Part shown: in pieces, positions 1 to 8,251 of the stretch
Layout of the letters: each line of letters starts with the position of its first letter
Numbering within the stretch: position 1 is the stretch's first letter
Assembly: GCF_000003605.2 (NCBI RefSeq)
Contig: NW_003131354.1
Span: 241,280-252,031, forward strand
From: Saccoglossus kowalevskii
Lineage: Eukaryota > Hemichordata > Enteropneusta > Harrimaniidae
Direction of reading: 5' to 3'
DNA: 10,752 nucleotides
Made by a program: the position numbers and the translations under genes
Notes under the pieces: generated by a model
Database searches by the model: none
Told to the model about the DNA's origin: nothing
Seen by the model: the letters and a program-made list of their open reading frames with translations, nothing else

Positions 1-557
1 CATTCCCACCTCGGTATAAAATCTGAATTTGATACATAATGCACCAGTAATGTAAAAGCAACTTATAGTTTGGCCCAAAACTGTTGCGAAACTGCAGCGC
101 GTCCCGCTAAGAAACTTTACTTTGAGCCTTCCCGCCAGCGACGAGTTCATTAATACCTGGGGTTACTCAACACTCGGGAGTTGTTTTGTAAATTGCTCTA
201 TGTCAGGTGGACTCAGATGGTTATAACAATTTAAAATAACACTTTGAATGCATATACAACATATAACCTGTTAATATATGGTAACCAACGCATGTCGTTT
301 TGAAAACAGCGTTTTACCCGCACCTTGCAAGATAATGGAATGATTCCAATTGTGGGCGTGGCAATACAACGGCGCCATCAAGTCTAGATTGGAAAAGACC
401 CAAGTGTTTTGCAAAGTTCCAACATATATTGCTAACTGACTGTCCGAATAATTCTCAGAACGGCTGTAACATAATTGTTTTTCGTTCCTAATCCACACTT
501 TTCATCATTGAAAAAACTGCTATAGCAAAATAAGTATTGTGAACTTTCAACCCTCAC
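1..557. other. Intron downstream of exon J, no recognised exon
   Basis: The next exon of the gene should enter in phase 1 and carry a C-x-Y-x-F-x-W-x-T-x-x-A-C signature. I read the minus strand in all frames and do not find it, so it probably lies beyond position 1. The longest minus-strand frame here (271-498) has no family motif and no convincing flanking splice pair. The stretch from about 65 to 170 and from 340 to 400 is somewhat richer in GC than its surroundings, but I do not recognise it. Confidence 0.6.
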
Positions 558-689
558 CTTCAACTTCTTCATCACACGTGAACTGCAGTAACGTCGCTCG
601 TTCATAAATATCGCTGTGACATTTTTGTCCAGTTGTGTAGTTCAGCGCTAACATGCCATTATCATATTTCAGTTCTTGGTTGTACTTTC
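558..689 (-). CDS. IGF2R: Exon J: C-terminal part of CIMR domain 9
   Basis: Minus-strand exon, 132 bp, phase 1 at both ends. The acceptor is TTATTTTCACATAG and the donor GTGAGG. The 43 full codons give the strand ELKYDNGMLALNY, TGQKC (Cys 23) and YERATLLQFTC (Arg 30, Cys 38). Arg 30 lies 41 residues after Gln 62 of exon I, so two of the four M6P-contact residues of domain 9 are present. The matching Glu and Tyr should be in the next exon, which is not seen in the remaining 557 bases. NYT at residue 16 is a candidate glycosylation sequon. The exon ends DEEVE plus one base. Confidence 0.93.
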
Positions 690-1261
690 CTATGTGAAAA
701 TAAAAATGCTGTATCTGTACAGTGTGCAATGAAATAATATTCAGTTAACACAAGAATATCACAGCAAATGCACCAATTAAGACAGTATCGTATCGACCAA
801 TACATCTTTTTCAAGCTTGCTGCATTTTTTAAGCGATGAAAGTCTATTTCCGATGTGCATTATAGCGCATTGTTATCTAAACCCAACAGGAAAGTTTGTC
901 CTTTTGGTCCAATACCGAAATACACAGAACCTTGAATTGAACAAAATTCCTAAACCTATTCTTGTTAAAGAATCCATGTACAAAACAGGCCTAGTATGGG
1001 AAAAAATGGTACTCCACGGATTTGCACATCCTGGTACTTTTGGGGAACAACCGCAATAATTTCAAATATTATACCTCAATTTTTGCCATGGTAATAATAT
1101 TTTTAAAGTTTAATGACATCTACATGCACTGAGAATATGTATTTCTATATTAAAAACAATTTTCAAAATAACAAAGCCCCAGATTGTCTAACATTTAGAA
1201 GGGTTCACTATCGATGACTGAGCGTATTTATAGTATCAGACACAAGTAGCATTCTGCTTAC
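690..1261 (-). other. Intron between exons I and J (572 bp)
   Basis: GT-AG intron with a donor at 1256-1261 and an acceptor at 690-691 on the minus strand. An open plus-strand frame at 817-1059 shows no family similarity, no splice context and no recognisable domain, and looks like chance. No repeat is obvious. Confidence 0.8.
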
Positions 1262-1478
1262 CTGCATCAACCGGAGTACCGTTCTCCAACAACTGACACG
1301 ATCCAACCTCCCCTGTACACACACCGCTGCCTTCTTTTAGTGCACCGCATACATTGACCAAGTACGTATACCCTCCAACAGTCACGTGATAGTCATGTGC
1401 TTCATTTCGCAGAGGTGAAAGGTCAAACTCAATGCCGTATCTAGGATCCTTCACTTTGCACTCGGAGCCGATATTTTG
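1262..1478 (-). CDS. IGF2R: Exon I: first two thirds of CIMR domain 9
   Basis: Minus-strand exon, 217 bp, entering in phase 0 and leaving in phase 1. The acceptor is TGACTTTTCAG and the donor GTAAGC. The 72 full codons contain Cys 7, KVKDPRYG, FDLSPL (residues 18 to 23), the strand YTYLVNVCG (Cys 44), Cys 54 and GSCQ (Cys 61, Gln 62). The strings VKDPR and SCQ resemble the recalled vertebrate domain 9, one of the classical high-affinity M6P sites, and Gln 62 fits its sugar-contact Gln. NGT at residue 66 is a possible N-glycosylation sequon. Confidence 0.94.
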
Positions 1479-1564
1479 CTGAAAAGTCATCAATATTAAA
1501 TGGTGAGGTTGATCTTAGTTGTAATATTTTAATATTTATTAATTGTAATTTTAAACAAATATCT

Positions 1565-1673
<109 letters not shown>

Positions 1674-1678
1674 CTTAC

Positions 1679-1759
1679 CTGCAATTTACAGGCACTCGGA
1701 GTTTCCCAAGTAAAAACATACTCGCATTCTGGAGTCTCATCTTGAAACACTGGGGAGCC
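1679..1759 (-). CDS. IGF2R: Exon H: end of CIMR domain 8
   Basis: Small minus-strand exon of exactly 27 codons, phase 0 at both ends. The acceptor is TATTTTACTTCAG and the donor GTAAGT. It is too short to stand out as an open frame but matches the family closely: GSPVF linker, then ECEYVFTWETPSAC (Cys 12, Tyr 14, Trp 18, Cys 24). Glu 8, six residues before Tyr 14, supplies the third and Tyr 14 the fourth candidate M6P contact for domain 8. The donor is followed after five intronic bases by a long (TGAT)n tract, which may affect splicing. Confidence 0.92.
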
Positions 1760-2519
1760 CTGAAGTAAAATACAAGAACTCTGTTTATCATAACTTACAG
1801 CACCAATAATATTTCATTAATATGTGATGTCAGCTTTATAATCATTTTCACTAAATCAATAACATTGGTACAGTTGACAAAAATAAATAAATAATAAAAC
1901 CCAATAACAACATTTATACAGGTTTTCAGAACACGCTGAAACAGATGTTAATTTTTTAATTGAATTATCAATGTTGTGTTCAGACAGAGGTAAGACCGTA
2001 GCTTGATACAAGACTTAACTGAACGCACTCGGCTTGAGCCAATATCACACTTTATTTCAATGTGTTTTGCCACAAACTGCAATAATTGTTTCTTTTATTT
2101 GAAACATGTGTTTAATACAATTTTTAAACAAATTATTGCATAACATTGTTGAAAAAATATGAGATTCATAAAAATATCATAATTCATAAACGACACACTT
2201 TATTTAATTCACTACCTGGATAAATTAAGCCTTGGATTATTGTAATTCAACAAAATATTAAAACGACTTAAAACGACTGGTTTTGAAGTATGAGAGGACT
2301 CGCATTTTAAAATACATCCAGCAGAAGAGCAGTAGAATCATCCTCATTAGTTAGGACTTTCGATGTGTGTGATGGTACTTTAATTGTACACAGGGATTTA
2401 ATTGCAGTACAAGCCAACCCAATGAAAGAAAAAATAATTTTCCCATTAAACTGATAGTTGGCAGTGTCACTAATTATCACCAGTTACCAGGTGACAATAC
2501 AAGCTCATAGCAGACGTAC
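1760..2519 (-). other. Intron between exons G and H (760 bp)
   Basis: GT-AG intron, strongly AT-rich. It contains a short imperfect inverted repeat, GCAATAATTGTTT at 2079-2092 facing AAACAAATTATTGC at 2126-2139, and a direct repeat CACACTTTATTT near 2047 and 2193. These are weak and may be remnants of an old element. I see no exon. Confidence 0.75.
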
Positions 2520-2707
2520 CTGGATTGTTGAACACTCAAAATTGATCCGTGTACTCCGATGATACTTTCCGTGACACTGATCTCCGTTAAGATACTGGAT
2601 GCTCAGTGACCCATCAATTCCTGCTTCTGGCATGGCCTGGATATATCCAAGATTAAAATTCTGTTTAGGGTCATTATCACTGGTCTGACATCCACCAATC
2701 GGACCCC
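2520..2707 (-). CDS. IGF2R: Exon G: second half of CIMR domain 8
   Basis: Minus-strand exon, 188 bp, entering in phase 1 and leaving in phase 0. The acceptor is ATCAAATTTCAG and the donor GTACGT. The 62 full codons continue directly from exon F (ICPG-GPIGGC) with Cys 6 and Gln 7. Then come the strand GSLSIQYLNGDQC (Cys 44) and HRSTRINFEC (Arg 50, Cys 58), a perfect match to the family R-x-T-x-I-x-F-x-C motif. Gln 7 and Arg 50 are at the positions of two of the four M6P-contact residues, 43 residues apart. That equals the spacing recalled for mammalian domain 3. Confidence 0.94.
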
Positions 2708-3404
2708 CTGAAATTTGATTTGGTTGATGAGTCAAATGTGATGTCGAAAACTTCAATCATTGATACACATTTGCTGACTTGCTCATTTTATAGTATATAG
2801 CAATGACGTATATTGAACAGTAAAAACAGAACGTCACTTTCTTTAGTGAGACATTCGTAACATGATTGAATTGTTCACTATGTTTACAGGTCATTGTACT
2901 TGTTTACGTTTTGCACATGGGCACAGTTACTGGATCGCACCAAATGATAAAATAATGGCATTGTTTAACATTTATGTGTCCTATTTAATAAAATTCAACG
3001 ATGCATATTTCCACTGGGATCAGTGACCTTTTAATGTGTATCACCAGTGCTCAGTCAAATAGAAACAGTCAAAATATTTTATCAGATTTTCTCAATTTTT
3101 GCAGGATATTTTCACACAGGACATCTGTCGTTCTTACTAAGGGAAGATTTTATACTGATGAATTAGGTGACCAAGTTTGGAAAATTTAGAATAGAATTAG
3201 TGAAGTTATTGTGCACACAATAACAATTATTAACGACGACAACGCTGCCGACAACAACAACGACAGACATTTTCCCCTTAATATACCTTTCTCTTCCATC
3301 TTTGATGATACGGGCAAGGTAAAAACGACCTATTTGTGGATAACAGTCATTCACACATAGATAAATGACATCACAGTGAAATGGCATTTTGGGAAGAAAC
3401 TCAC
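2708..3404 (-). other. Intron between exons F and G (697 bp)
   Basis: GT-AG intron. Exon F's frame stays open for about 240 bases past its donor, but this tail has no family motif. A short GACAAC-like run lies near 3235-3265. A plus-strand open frame at 3001-3189 has no recognisable content. Confidence 0.8.
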
Positions 3405-3713
3405 CTGGGCAAATGTAGTCACCATTTGGAGCAGAATTCAAAGGTCTACAGACATTAATATGATAGCGCAAATGCTCGTAGCCGACACGCGTGTCAACAG
3501 CTTCCCAATTACCGCTCTCTCGACTCAAAGATGAGAGGTCGTACTGATTGGCGTGCGAATCATAGACCAGACAGTCAACAGACTGTGGACGACATGCCAA
3601 AGCAGTCTCAAAGTCAAACAGATAAGTTATTCCTTCTTTTCGCACAAATTTTGGTTCTCCGAGCTGGATGCTCGTACGGCACAAGAATGTTATAACAACA
3701 TTTACAAACTGAC
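3405..3713 (-). CDS. IGF2R: Exon F: end of CIMR domain 7 and first half of domain 8
   Basis: Minus-strand exon, 309 bp, phase 1 at both ends; donor GTGAGT. The acceptor chosen is a T-rich tract ending CCCGTAG, because it alone restores phase 1 and makes a Gly with the single base left by exon E. The 102 full codons start with QFVNVVITFLC (Cys 11), the last strand of domain 7, then a linker and GITYLFDFETALAC (Tyr 30, Cys 40). Domain 8 then begins with Cys 47, NQYDLSSLS (residues 55 to 63) and YHINVCR (Cys 88), and ends at Cys 101. In domain 7 both Cys of one usual disulfide are missing: the one before the last strand, and the one two residues before Tyr 30, which is Ile here. Confidence 0.93.
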
Positions 3714-4143
3714 CTACGGGTAAAAAAAAATTTCAAAAAGCCAGTAAAAAACAGTCACATAACAGGTGCGGAGTTCAAGTTGTTTGAATGTAGTATAGAC
3801 TGAGTGGAAATTGTATTTGTAAATAAAGTACAAATCAACTGAAAGATATTTCGTCATTGTGGTGTTAGATTTATTCGCAGAAACAACTACCGTAATTTCC
3901 CTCTAGCAATTCGACAACATTGCAGTGCAATGGCCACACTCAGATGTGACCAATCCACTTTGATGTACCTTCTTATTGATGCAAGAGAAAACTAGTTTCC
4001 TACTTTCTCTGCTTGATATTAACATCTACGATTCACAGTATCACTGACAAAAAAAAATCAACTAGAATACATGTATGTGCAACTAAAAAAAAATATAATT
4101 TAAATTTTTCTTCTTACAATTTGGCTACCTCAAAAATAATATG

Positions 4144-4273
4144 AGGTTATTACGAGGATACCTCAAAGTATGCACGAAAGCAGTACAGCCGGAGTATTGA
4201 CTGACGCGCAGCGGAGGTTGAAGTGACGGCGCACTGTCTGAGTGCATACTTTAAGGTATCCTCGTAATAACCT
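4144..4273. mobile_element. MITE-like foldback element, copy 1
   Basis: Terminal inverted repeats of 32 bp (4144-4175 and 4242-4273) differ at a single base and begin AGGTTATTACGAGGATACCT. The total length is 130 bp and there is no coding capacity. A diverged second copy of almost equal length lies at 9061-9188. The near-identity of the arms suggests a fairly recent insertion. A target-site duplication is not clear, although TA dinucleotides lie near both edges. Confidence 0.8.
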
Positions 4274-4534
4274 TATTATTATACATCTTTTCCATCCAAG
4301 GACACACCATGGGAATGCCGAAATCCAAAACGTTTAGAACAGAATCAGCACACTTCTTTGTGAGAAGTCCGGCCCACGTTTGTTTTTTATTATTAGATGA
4401 CGCTTACCCACGTAATCATTCTATATTTGGAATTCACAATTCCTTGTATGGTGGAATGAAAATACCCCGTAAAATACCACAAAATTGCGGCACGCTGCAA
4501 CTTATGGTGTTACGGTGACAGATGTATAATAATA
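4274..4534. repeat. Segment bounded by 15-bp perfect inverted repeats
   Basis: TATTATTATACATCT at 4274-4288 is the exact reverse complement of 4520-4534. The segment directly abuts the foldback element that ends at 4273. It contains a 69-codon plus-strand open frame (4309-4518) with no recognisable motif. It may be a second small element or the rest of a composite one. The arms are AT-rich, so chance cannot be excluded. Confidence 0.45.
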
Positions 4535-4600
4535 CTAATTAATGAACCTAATGTGAAAAAATCATCGGTATTTCATTCAATGCAGCAGACCATCAATATC

Positions 4601-4753
4601 TAAAACAATAATGAATCCCCCGAAGCACAATATTGAACGAGTAGAAGAGTCTATGGCAAGATAATGTGTGAGACAAGGCTGAACACATTATTGCATCTAG
4701 ACCCTACTCTAAATCCAATATGACAATGCAGGAGATTCATTATTGTTGTTTTA
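4601..4753. mobile_element. Imperfect long-palindrome (foldback) element, about 153 bp
   Basis: The left arm 4601-4668 and right arm 4684-4753 are imperfect reverse complements along their whole length. The outer ends (TAAAACAATAATGAAT against its complement, with a 3-nt indel) and inner ends (ATAATGTG/CACATTAT) match best. Only a 15-base loop separates them. There is no coding capacity, and the structure is typical of a small non-autonomous DNA element. Confidence 0.7.
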
Positions 4754-4768
4754 AATCACCACCATAAG

Positions 4769-5078
4769 AAGTAGCCGCTCAACTAAGATAGCTTCGCTGT
4801 TAGCAATGCCCATTTTAATTATCATCACAAAATGAACAAATCTAACAGAGGCCCACCTGTAGTACCTATATGTATAATATCAAAGCAATCACTCTTGAAG
4901 TTTTTAACACCAAGTCTAAAAAATTACTTTTTTACCAAAAATGACAAAAATATACGCCAAATTAGAGAATTAAAAATATCATCACAAAATGAACAAATAT
5001 GAGAGAGGTCCACCTGAATTACCTATATGTATGATATCAAAATAATCAGACTTGCGCTTTTCAAAAGGTCAAAAGTAG
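4769..5078. repeat. 157-bp-unit repeat element, copy 1 (about 1.6 units)
   Basis: A head of about 50 bp (GATAGCTTCGCTGTTAGCA) is followed by one full unit starting at 4821 with ATCATCACAAAATGAAC and a partial unit starting at 4978, exactly 157 bases later. The unit includes TTTTTACCAAAAATGACA and TTAGAGAATTAAA. The same head, unit and end point recur at 6998-7455, which points to a dispersed element rather than local satellite growth. Confidence 0.85.
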
Positions 5079-5284
5079 ACAGCAACGATGGACAATATTG
5101 CTACAAATTAGTTAAAATTAGGGGCTTTTTATTTTCTGAATTTACTTGCAAATACAGGTTTACATTAACATGTAATAATCTAAAGCTTTGACATAAAAAA
5201 AAACTCTAATTCTGATATTGATGATTCCAGCAGCCTTTTTGCTCAAATGTAATATTCACACAGTTAGTGGGAGATTACACTTAC

Positions 5285-5453
5285 CACTATTCACATCTCG
5301 AACGCCTTCATACTTCAACGTTAATTGTCCATCATCGGAGAACTCTGGTGATGTACTCTTGGAAGCAATGGACTTCCATTTGCCGTTATCAAGAAGACAC
5401 GCTGCAGAAGACCCAGAGCATTCTGAACTAATCACGTTATCACAAATGTTAAT
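5285..5453 (-). CDS. IGF2R: Exon E: centre of CIMR domain 7
   Basis: Minus-strand exon, 169 bp, entering in phase 0 and leaving in phase 1. The acceptor is TTTTTTGCTCCAG and the donor GTAAGT. It encodes INIC (Cys 4), Cys 12, SSAAC (Cys 19) and the strand GQLTLKYEG, the central part of a CIMR domain. The residue after the AAC Cys is Leu, not the Gln found in M6P-binding domains. The usual G-x-x-C that follows the L-x-Y strand is absent from the spliced product. Reading through the donor would give a chance GKC in the intron, but the GT site and phase match to exon F support splicing at this point. Confidence 0.91.
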
Positions 5454-6025
5454 CTGGAGCAAAAAAAATTACAAGGGCAACGATTAAGAACAAAACAGCA
5501 TGGTTTCTGTATAATGTTTTTCAGAGTGCTGACATCCCTGCCAAGGAGATCTTCCTGTACCCTGCAGACTTGCCAACACAGAGCCTTGCCGGCATGTAAT
5601 CTTAAAGTATTAACCCACAACCCACTAGGAGCCCGTAAACAATTTCAATACTCAGCAATCCAACCCACCAAGAGCCACCACTTTTCCAGTACCCTGCCAA
5701 CCAACCAATCTAGGAGCCGACAGAGACTGTCAGTACCCAACAACCTTACCTACCAAGAGCCACCGGTCTTCCAGTTTAAAGCCAACTAACCCAACAGCAG
5801 ACCCCAGAAACTTTCTTTACACAAAAGCAACCAGACCCAGCACGAGCCACCAGTCTCCTAGTACCCAGGCAACCAACCCACAAGCAACCCAGTTGTCAGT
5901 TTTTGAGTATCTTGTCATTCACCGATCCAGAGCTCTTCCATTTTTTCAGTACATAGTTTTAGCCCACATTCTCACAGTGCCATGTAAATCAACCAAACCT
6001 CCATTCAGCCTCCCTGAACTTTTAC
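5454..6025 (-). other. Intron between exons D and E (572 bp)
   Basis: GT-AG intron, much of it a C- and A-rich degenerate minisatellite. A plus-strand open frame at 5514-5789 is a by-product of the repeat and has no recognised domain. Confidence 0.85.
5620..5885. repeat. Degenerate minisatellite, period about 44 bp
   Basis: Imperfect copies share the core CCAAGAGCCACCAGTCTTCC followed by AGTACCC and CAACCAACC. Cores are visible near 5626, 5671, 5712, 5754 and 5843, with a very weak one in between. The plus strand is C/A-rich and the transcribed strand G/T-rich. Confidence 0.7.
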
Positions 6026-6235
6026 CTTAAATGTCTGAGATGGTTGTTCTTCAGTTGTTACAGTGTAATAAGTCTTTCTCTTCAGGGGCTGCAAGTTGAA
6101 CGTATATTCAGAGTTTGGGTCTTTAACAGCACACTCCTCCCCTTTAGTGTCATCAATGGCACATGCTGCTTCAGTGTTCCACATGAATGAATACTGGCAA
6201 TTCCCAATTTTTTCAACAAAACGAGGAACACTCTC
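6026..6235 (-). CDS. IGF2R: Exon D: end of CIMR domain 6 and first half of domain 7
   Basis: Minus-strand exon of exactly 70 codons, phase 0 at both ends. The acceptor is TTAATTTTCAG and the donor GTAAAA. The frame has no ATG near its 5' end, so a search for start-to-stop frames finds only a shadow in another frame here. The peptide begins ESVPRFVEK, a short interdomain linker, then NCQYSFMWNTEAAC (Cys 13, Tyr 15, Trp 19, Cys 25), the textbook end-of-domain signature. Domain 7 then starts with ECAVKDP (Cys 35) and the strand EYTFNLQPL. The exon ends at QTFK just before the INIC strand carried by the next exon. Confidence 0.94.
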
Positions 6236-7672
6236 CTGAAAATTAAAAAAAAAATAACCAATACCATGTAAGTCCTAATAACTATTAACGAGTTATTGAG
6301 TTACATAGTCCCTGTGAGTTCATAAGTTGAAGAAAAATATAAAGTTTGAACAGTAGTAGTCAGGAATATTGCTCCAAAACTGCATTCACTAAAACAAAAT
6401 GGCCGCCAGTCAACAATTTTGATTTCTGATCAGACAAAAAAATGTAAGTTGGTGTAAGTTTGAACAATATCTATCCATACATGACTGAGATCCGGTTCGA
6501 GAATGGCAGAAATGCTTGATTTTGATGATATTTTTGGGTAAAACTAGTTTAAGTAAAACTAACAGAATTTGGTGGCCGATGAGTGCAATGCACAGAAGAA
6601 CTCAAGGTACCACAATTGGTGGATGAGGAGTCAATTCTATGAGGGAAAGTTGATATACAATGTACACTTCATGTGGATTATTTTTATTAAGTTTGTTCAA
6701 ATTAATGTGTGTACTTTTTCACCACTAACTCTACAAGCAATGATGTAATGCAATGCCCAAATATGGGCAATAATATGAATATAAAGTATGGAAATCTTCA
6801 ACAGACAACATTGTCATTGAGTGTAATCTTTTGACATATAAGAGAAGCTTTATCTGACCAAGAACTTTGACTGATTTAAAATGATTAACAAATTGGATGC
6901 ACATTTCCTGCACCACCAGTTTTCTCTTTTCATCACAAATTCAGTCCTGTTTATAGTCTGCACTATTCTTCAGAAGATTGGAACAGAAAAAACCAACAAG
7001 CAGCCTGTCGACTGAGATAGCTCCGCTGTTAGCACTGCACATGGCAATTAAAGAACAGAAGATATCATTAGAAAATGAACAATATATATATATGATATAA
7101 TATATCAAAGCAAACAGACTTGCGATTTTCAGTCGAAAATATCACTTTTTACCAAAAATTACAAAAATATTCATCAAAATTAGAGAATTAAAGATATCAT
7201 CATGAAATGAACAAATCTGAGAGAGGTCTACATGTAGTACCTATATATGTAATATCAAAGCAATTGGACTTGAGGTTTTTAACAAGAAGTCGAAAATATC
7301 ACTTTTTACCAAAATTGACAACAATATTCAACAAAATTAGAGAATTAAAGATATCATTACAAAATGAACAAATATGAGAGAGGTCTACCCAAGGTACATA
7401 TACACCAAGTATCAAAGCATTCAGGCTTGTAGTTTTCAAGAAGAAGTCGAAAAAGTAAAACATTGACACAGATCACTCATACGATGAGTCGACAGCTGAG
7501 CAAAAAAACTGAAAATTTACTCATTCACAAGTTTTGTCTGTTGGCTCCAAAAATACGGTTCATTTCCAGAAATATTGAAGATTGTAAGAAAAAGTGCAGA
7601 AAAATTTGGGCGGGAAAGTTTGGTAGTGAAAAGGTAAATACCATCATTTGTACGTTTAAATAAATAACTTAC
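6236..7672 (-). other. Intron between exons C and D (1437 bp)
   Basis: GT-AG intron. It contains the second 157-bp-unit element (6998-7455). The part from 6236 to 6997 shows no exon or repeat I recognise. Open frames at 6731-6916 (minus) and 7463-7663 (plus) have no similarity that I can name. Confidence 0.8.
6998..7455. repeat. 157-bp-unit repeat element, copy 2 (about 2.5 units)
   Basis: The head AAGCAGCCTGTCGACTGAG with GATAGCTCCGCTGTTAGCA aligns base for base in length with copy 1. Units begin at 7064, 7196 and 7353. The second spacing is exactly 157, and the first is 132 because of an internal deletion near a TATATA run. The last unit stops at AAGTCGAAAA, the same point in the unit as copy 1. 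There is no coding capacity. Confidence 0.87.
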
Positions 7673-7840
7673 TAAGTTTCCTGGAGTACAGATAAAATGT
7701 ATTCTGATTGCTGTTTTGACTATCTTGTTATCAACATCAGTACAGTCTTGACCATCAGTGTATTCAAGCAAGATGCTCTCAGAACTCTCAATTGTAGGCC
7801 GACTACTAGCAATGCCCATATTAGGTATACCTATGACTTC
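7673..7840 (-). CDS. IGF2R: Exon C: C-terminal half of CIMR domain 6
   Basis: Minus-strand exon of exactly 56 codons, phase 0 at both ends. The acceptor is TTTCCCACAG and the donor GTAAGT. It encodes the beta-strand region SILLEYTDG, then Cys 33 and the final strand AIRIHFIC (Cys 51). These match the family pattern L-x-Y-x-x-G-x-x-C ... R-x-T-x-I-x-F-x-C, but the conserved Arg eight residues before the last Cys is missing. Thr lies there and Lys 42 sits one residue further upstream. This suggests a weak or absent sugar site in domain 6. Translation past the donor runs into intron and soon stops. Confidence 0.93.
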
Positions 7841-8251
7841 CTGTGGGAAAAAAAGCAAATCGTTTTATATTGTAGGTCATAGTACTGATACTGTAATTGT
7901 TCTATTAGTATTTTTGTCTTTAAGCTCTGTATTTCCTGATGCTTTATGAGACAGTCTAGGAGTTTTCACTCACCCGGTGGAGTAGATTTAAATTTTCAAA
8001 ATAATGTTGTTTTTTTGACCGTATTTCATACACAATCACCATTTCATTTCCTAAGAGATTTGCTTAATTTTGACTTGATGTATTTTCAAGTGCAATACCA
8101 AAATAGTTTGTTTTCAAATTTTTTTTAATAAATAAAAAAATAAATAAATATATAGATAAATAATAGGACGAACAAATGAATGAATGGATTGAATGAATCG
8201 TATCTCCAAAAGAAGTACATGTAAGCTAATAGCACCTTTCATTGCATATTG

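Larger units (their letters stand above)
3714..5284 (-). other. Intron between exons E and F (1571 bp), packed with small repeats
   Basis: The longest intron in the window. It holds a foldback element (4144-4273), an abutting inverted-repeat-bounded segment (4274-4534), a second foldback (4601-4753) and one copy of a 157-bp-unit element (4769-5078). The part from 3714 to about 4140 shows nothing recognisable. No missing exon is needed, because exons E and F join in phase and in domain sequence. Confidence 0.85.

Noticed and set aside
271-498. 75-codon minus-strand open frame downstream of exon J, in the place where the next exon might be expected
   Set aside because: It has no C-x-Y-x-F-x-W-x-T-x-x-A-C motif, and acceptor choices that would give phase 1 either hit a stop or give no family similarity.
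817-1059. 80-codon plus-strand open frame
   Set aside because: It lies wholly inside the I/J intron on the opposite strand, with no recognisable domain and no splice context.
4309-4518. 69-codon plus-strand frame inside the inverted-repeat-bounded segment
   Set aside because: It shows no transposase or other motif, and its length is compatible with chance.
5256-5284. Read-through of the exon E donor giving GKC, which would restore the missing domain 7 Cys
   Set aside because: The frame stops soon after, the site is a good GTAAGT donor, and the phase matches exon F, which supplies the final strand of the domain.
5218-5487. 89-codon plus-strand open frame
   Set aside because: It is antisense to exon E, which matches the CIMR family and joins its neighbours in phase.
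5514-5789. 91-codon plus-strand frame rich in Pro, Ser and Gln that could look like a mucin-like protein
   Set aside because: It is produced by the degenerate 44-bp C/A-rich minisatellite.
6082-6267. 61-codon minus-strand ATG-started frame
   Set aside because: It is a shadow of exon D. The true frame encodes NCQYSFMWNTEAAC and is bounded by GT-AG sites.
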